A model generated the notes under the pieces. That model was not told the DNA's origin, ran no database searches, and saw only the letters and a program-made list of their open reading frames with translations. Position numbers and translations under genes: made by a program. From NCBI RefSeq assembly GCF_025466085.1, contig NZ_JANLOD010000055.1:62001-126000 (forward strand): a stretch of 64,000 bases of DNA. The letters are read 5' to 3'. Shown one piece after another: positions 60,588 through 64,000 of this stretch; position 1 is the first letter of the stretch, and each line of letters starts with the position of its first letter. The stretch is from Pseudomonas sp. 14P_8.1_Bac3. Its GTDB lineage: Bacteria > Pseudomonadota > Gammaproteobacteria > Pseudomonadales > Pseudomonadaceae.

Positions 60588-60746
60588 TCAGGGTTTCAAC
60601 GGAAATTCCTGGTCACGATCTGACAGTTCCTTGCCGTCGTCGGGGCGCTTCCAGGTCGGCGACGAACGCTTCTGCCGCTCGATCTCTTCTTCCGTCGGTT
60701 CATCCTCGTCGTCATCCAGATCCGGACGCTGTGGGTCAGTTGCCAT
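60588..60746 (-). CDS. Small acidic hypothetical protein (52 aa)
   Basis: A short frame beginning MATDPQRPDLDDDEDEPTEEE, highly charged and probably disordered. GAGAGG lies just upstream of the ATG on the minus strand. Similar short acidic proteins occur in other Pseudomonas. Function unknown. Confidence 0.65.
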   Translation of the reverse strand: MATDPQRPDLDDDEDEPTEEEIERQKRSSPTWKRPDDGKELSDRDQEFPLKP

Positions 60747-60811
60747 GCTCACCTCTCTTCCTAAGGGATCAGTCATCAGCTTTAAGCGTAGAACAGTTTC
60801 GACCGCCCGGC

Positions 60812-61126
60812 TCAGAGCCACCAACGCAGTAAAAAGAAAAACCCCATGCTCAACAACATACTGAGCAATGTGTTGCGGGTGTACAGCACCAGGCCCACCG
60901 CCACCAGCGAACTGATCAGGTACGGATTGTCCCAGTGCAGGTTCAGCTGTTTGTCCGGCATGAACACGATCGGTCCGCAAATCGCCGTGAGCATGCCCGG
61001 CACGGCGAAACCGAGAAACTGCCGGGCATTGCTGCTCAGCCGCAGCGGCAGGCGCGGTTCGAGAAACACATAGCGGTTGAGGAACACCAGGATCCCCATA
61101 CCGATAATCACTGCCCAGACCATCAT
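60812..61126 (-). CDS. azlD: AzlD-family branched-chain amino acid exporter subunit
   Basis: A 104 aa membrane protein with three or four helices. Its ATG overlaps the azlC stop by 4 bp (ATGA). PRLPLRLSSNARQFLGFAVPGMLTAI is typical AzlD. AzlC-AzlD pairs export branched-chain amino acids or their analogues. Confidence 0.9.
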   Translation of the reverse strand: MMVWAVIIGMGILVFLNRYVFLEPRLPLRLSSNARQFLGFAVPGMLTAICGPIVFMPDKQLNLHWDNPYLISSLVAVGLVLYTRNTLLSMLLSMGFFFLLRWWL

Positions 61127-61821
61127 ATGCGTCCACCGTAGAATTTGTTGCAGACGAAACCCGCGCTCATGCCCGCCAACCCTGACAGCACCAGCGCCGA
61201 GCCCCATTGCCAGTAACTGAACAACACCGAACAGAACAGCGACACCGCCACGCACACCACCGTCGGCACGTTGCGCACCACCGGGGTGATCAGGGCGATG
61301 AACGTCGCTGCGATGGAGAAGTCCAGCCCCAGGTGCTCCAACCCCGGAATGCTGGTGCCCAGCACGATACCGGCCAGGGTGAAGAGGTTCCAGGCGATGT
61401 AGAACGTCAGGCCCACACCCAGCGCGTACCAGCGGTTGAACTGCTGCTTGTCATGCTGGCTGGTCAGGGCAAACAACTCGTCGGTGAGCAAAAATCCCAA
61501 CCCCACGCGCCAGCGACCCGGCAGCGGCGAAATCACTGAACGCATGCTCATCCCGTACAGCAGGTGCTGGGACGTCAGCAGCAAGGTGGTCAGCAGAATG
61601 GAAAAGATCCCGGCCCCGCCCTTGAGCATGCCGATCGCCACCAGTTGCGCCGCACCGGCAAACACGATGCTCGACAAGCCCTGGCCTTGCAGCGGCGTGA
61701 GATTGGCTTCGATGGCCATGGAACCGGCGAGCAACCCCCACGGCGCGGTCGCCAGGGACAACGGCATGATCGCCGCGGCACCGCGAAGAAACGCGCTGCG
61801 CGGCAAAAGTGAATTGGACAT
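61123..61821 (-). CDS. azlC: AzlC-family branched-chain amino acid exporter subunit
   Basis: A 232 aa membrane protein with about six to eight helices. PLSLATAPWGLLAGSMAIEANLTPLQ and SIVFAGAAQLVAIGML are diagnostic for AzlC. First gene of azlCD. Confidence 0.92.
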   Translation of the reverse strand: MSNSLLPRSAFLRGAAAIMPLSLATAPWGLLAGSMAIEANLTPLQGQGLSSIVFAGAAQLVAIGMLKGGAGIFSILLTTLLLTSQHLLYGMSMRSVISPLPGRWRVGLGFLLTDELFALTSQHDKQQFNRWYALGVGLTFYIAWNLFTLAGIVLGTSIPGLEHLGLDFSIAATFIALITPVVRNVPTVVCVAVSLFCSVLFSYWQWGSALVLSGLAGMSAGFVCNKFYGGRI

Positions 61822-61993
61822 AACGCTCTACAACCTGGGAAAGACCTCCGACTGTGCCAGCAGTAGCCGCCGATGGCTTGAACAATCTTGCGCACTGTAG
61901 CGAAGGCGTTCCTTTCATCGGCTTCCCGCTTGATTCGCCGCCGTGGTAGCAACATGATGGCGCTGCATTTTTCCCAGCGAGATCCAGTCCGTC

Positions 61994-62929
61994 ATGAGCG
62001 CAACCGACACCGACAGCGACGTCTACAAAACCCTGCTTGAATCGACCAAGGCCATACCGTGGCGGATCGACTGGAAGAGCATGACTTTCAGCTACATCGG
62101 TCCGCAGATCGAAGGCCTGCTGGGCTGGAAGCAGGACAGCTGGGTATCGGTCAATGACTGGGTCGAGCGCATGCACCCGGACGATCGCGACTACGTCGTT
62201 GAATTCTGCGTTTCGCAATCCCGCGCCGGGGTGGATCACGAGGCGGACTACCGCGCGCTGACCCACACCGGCGACTACGTGTGGATTCGCGACGTGGTGC
62301 ATGTGGTGCGCAGGGACGGTGAAGTGGAGGCGCTGGTGGGCTTCATGTTCGACATCAGCGAGCGCAAGAAAACCGAAGAACACCTGATTCGCCTGCAGAA
62401 GCAACTTGAGGAATATTCCTTCCAGGACGGCCTGACCGGCATCGCCAACCGACGCATGTTCGACACGGTTCTGGAACGCGAATGGGGCAATGCCCAGCGC
62501 ACCGGGCTGCCGCTGTCGCTGATCATCATGGATATCGATTATTTCAAGCAGTACAACGACCATTACGGGCATATCAAGGGCGACGAATGCTTGCGCCAGG
62601 TGGCCCAAACCCTGTCGCAGGCCGCTAACCGGCCACGGGATTTCATTGCGCGGATCGGCGGCGAAGAGTTCATCTGGCTGTTACCGGAAAGCGACGCCGA
62701 ATCGGCGCGACGGGTGGCGAACAAATGCCTGCACCTGATTCGCCAACAGCACATCGACCATGGGTTTTCCGCGGTTTCGCCGCTGTTGAGCCTGAGCCTG
62801 GGCGTCGGCACCACCACGGCAGCGTTGCAGGCAACCGCGATGGAGTTCGTCGAGCAGGTCGACAAGTTGCTGTACAAGGCCAAGCGCAACGGCAGGATGC
62901 GCGCCGAGTTCGCGGATTTTCGTGGTTAA
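61994..62929 (+). CDS. PAS-GGDEF diguanylate cyclase
   Basis: A 311 aa soluble protein. PAS with PAC region at about 10-130 (IPWRIDWKSMTFSYIGPQIEGLLGW; VGFMFDISERKKTE), then a GGDEF domain with the active site GGEEF in RIGGEEFIWLL. DGLTGIANRR and MDIDYFKQYND are intact. Predicted to make c-di-GMP, opposing the EAL protein at 8809. No clear RxxD inhibitory site. Confidence 0.93.
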   Translation: MSATDTDSDVYKTLLESTKAIPWRIDWKSMTFSYIGPQIEGLLGWKQDSWVSVNDWVERMHPDDRDYVVEFCVSQSRAGVDHEADYRALTHTGDYVWIRDVVHVVRRDGEVEALVGFMFDISERKKTEEHLIRLQKQLEEYSFQDGLTGIANRRMFDTVLEREWGNAQRTGLPLSLIIMDIDYFKQYNDHYGHIKGDECLRQVAQTLSQAANRPRDFIARIGGEEFIWLLPESDAESARRVANKCLHLIRQQHIDHGFSAVSPLLSLSLGVGTTTAALQATAMEFVEQVDKLLYKAKRNGRMRAEFADFRG

Positions 62930-62980
62930 TCGCTTGCCCGCGTAACATGGAGCGAGTCGCATCACAGTCATGGAGTCGAC

Positions 62981-63337
62981 ATGCTTTACCGAATCGCCGC
63001 CGACGGGTTGGTGCTGTTCCACCTGTTGTTCATTCTGTTCGTGCTGTTCGGCGGGCTGCTGGTGCTCAAATGGCGCTGGCTGATCTGGTTCCACTTGCCG
63101 GCCGCGGCATGGGGGGTTGCGGTGGAGGTGTTCCACCTGACCTGCCCGTTGACCCAATGGGAAAACCTCATGCGCCAGGCCGCCGGGCAAACCGGGTATG
63201 GCGGCGGGTTCATTGAGCATTACGTCTGGCCAGTGATTTACCCGGCAGGGCTGACGCCCGCGATTCAGCTGGGATTGGGCAGCGTGGTGCTGGCAATCAA
63301 CGCTATGGTCTATGTTCGATTGATGAAAAACCTGTAG
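62981..63337 (+). CDS. DUF2784 membrane protein
   Basis: A 118 aa protein with three to four membrane helices. ADGLVLFHLLFILFVLFGG and CPLTQWENLMRQAAG are typical of DUF2784. Its TAG stop lies inside the following REP. Function unknown. Confidence 0.9.
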   Translation: MLYRIAADGLVLFHLLFILFVLFGGLLVLKWRWLIWFHLPAAAWGVAVEVFHLTCPLTQWENLMRQAAGQTGYGGGFIEHYVWPVIYPAGLTPAIQLGLGSVVLAINAMVYVRLMKNL

Positions 63338-63356
63338 GAGCCTGCTTGCTGGCGAT
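63332..63356. repeat. REP element containing the DUF2784 stop codon
   Basis: CTGTAGGAGCCTGCTTGCTG... TAG at 63335-63337 is the stop codon. A LysR gene remnant begins directly after it. Confidence 0.75.
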
Positions 63357-63357
63357 T

Positions 63358-63637
63358 TGTCCTTGAGTCCGGTGCTCGCGGTGCCGACCATGCGCGCGAA
63401 AATCCTCGCCCAGTGCGACGGCCTGGGCGTGGGCTGGCTGCCCCGGCACCGGGTCGGCTCTTTGCTGAAAAACGCCACGTTGGTGGAAAACCCATGGCCT
63501 ACCCACGGGAGCCGAACATTCTCTACGCCGGTTGGCGCGGCGATCACGACGGCCGCGCCCTGGGCTGGTGGCTGGAAAAACTCAAGCAATCGTACCTGGC
63601 GACCAAACTGGTCCAGGGCAGCGACCGGTTCGCCTGA
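63358..63637 (+). pseudogene. Remnant of a LysR-family regulator gene
   Basis: The 3' third of a LysR gene. The first half reads VPTMRAKILAQCDGLGVGWLP in one frame; near 63490 the reading must shift to another frame to continue MAYPREPNILYAGWRGDHDGR to a stop at 63637. The 5' part, including the helix-turn-helix, is missing; the fragment starts at the edge of the REP. Confidence 0.75.
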
Positions 63638-63647
63638 ACCGCCACGC

Positions 63648-64000
63648 TCAGTTGGCAATCACGCTCATGTTCCGCCCACTGGCCTTGGCCACATACAGCG
63701 CCTTGTCCGCCGCGCCGATCAAGTCGTCGGCCTGGGCTTGCGAGGCCGGATCGTACGCCGCGACGCCCAGGCTGACCGTCACCACGCCGTCGGCGCCTTC
63801 GGCGTGATGAATACCCGCCTGCTGCACCGCACGACGGATTTTTTCCGCCACCAGGAACGCCCCGACGTAATCCGTCCCGGGCAATACCACCGCAAATTCC
63901 TCACCACCGTAGCGCGCCGCCAGGTCTCCGGGGCGCTTGATGTTTTCCGTGATGATCGCGCTGATCTTGCGCAAACACTCGTCCCCCGCCACGTGGCCGT
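63648..64000 (-). CDS. GGDEF diguanylate cyclase (5' end cut by window edge)
   Basis: C-terminal part of a GGDEF protein, about 117 codons visible. The active site GGEEF is in RYGGEEFAVVLPG, and VTVSLGVA and ADKALYVAKASGRN complete the domain. The start and any sensor domain lie outside the window. Confidence 0.9.
   Translation of the reverse strand, partial: GHVAGDECLRKISAIITENIKRPGDLAARYGGEEFAVVLPGTDYVGAFLVAEKIRRAVQQAGIHHAEGADGVVTVSLGVAAYDPASQAQADDLIGAADKALYVAKASGRNMSVIAN

Overview
The window is a 64 kb piece of a Pseudomonas chromosome, most likely from the P. fluorescens group. The evidence is the high-GC coding style, MvaT/MvaU-type H-NS proteins, the benABCD and catBCA clusters, SpuB/PauB-like polyamine genes, and many Pseudomonas-type REP sequences (GCGAGC-rich hairpins) between genes. 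It looks like core chromosome with a few accessory insertions. There is no rRNA, CRISPR array, intact prophage or IS transposase. Two tRNA genes (Leu-UAA and Cys-GCA) are present.

Layout. 0-5 kb: the 3' end of an unknown gene, then a four-gene tripartite ABC exporter (ATPase, FtsX-type permease, TolC-like channel, HlyD-like adaptor). 5-14.8 kb: aldo/keto reductase, RarD-like permease, hppD, a CSS-motif EAL phosphodiesterase, an MvaU-type regulator, gloA, and the peroxide-defence pair ahpC/ahpF. 14.9-17.1 kb: a tyrosine recombinase divergent from a KfrA-like coiled-coil DNA-binding protein, with a palindromic operator between them. 17-22 kb: gor, galU and several small lipoproteins and hypothetical proteins. 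21.9-25 kb: an adaptive-response DNA alkylation repair cluster (ogt, an unnamed 2OG-Fe(II) oxygenase, alkB, ada). Both of its promoters carry the same Ada-box motif. 25-35 kb: acuI-like oxidoreductase, a large Trp/Gly-rich exported protein, nitronate monooxygenase, modABC with a ModE-type site, topoisomerase IB and small genes.

35.8-38.05 kb: a 2.2 kb segment (HabA-like membrane protein, RDD protein, SRAP peptidase) lies between two 38 bp imperfect direct repeats. The second repeat abuts tRNA-Leu, which suggests an island. 38.8-42.1 kb: a polyamine-catabolism operon (FAD oxidase, XRE-cupin regulator, glutamine-synthetase-like ligase). 44-54.6 kb: benzoate to beta-ketoadipate metabolism. BenABCD make catechol, CatA/CatB/CatC convert it towards beta-ketoadipate enol-lactone, and BenR and CatR regulate. 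Between benA and benR sits an oppositely oriented gene pair that looks like a pore-forming toxin with its membrane immunity protein, the most striking accessory feature here. 55-60 kb: polysaccharide deacetylase and two divergently oriented SsuA-like transport loci, one with its permease and ATPase. 60-64 kb: azlCD, a PAS-GGDEF cyclase, DUF2784, a LysR pseudogene fragment and a GGDEF gene cut by the right edge.

The best leads are: (1) the toxin/immunity-like pair at 48199-50036; (2) an Ada protein that has lost three of the four zinc cysteines of its sensor domain although its regulon promoters keep matched Ada boxes; (3) the uncharacterised oxygenase in that regulon; (4) the repeat-bounded segment at tRNA-Leu. 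All calls come from reading the sequence by eye and recalling protein families; no database search was run.
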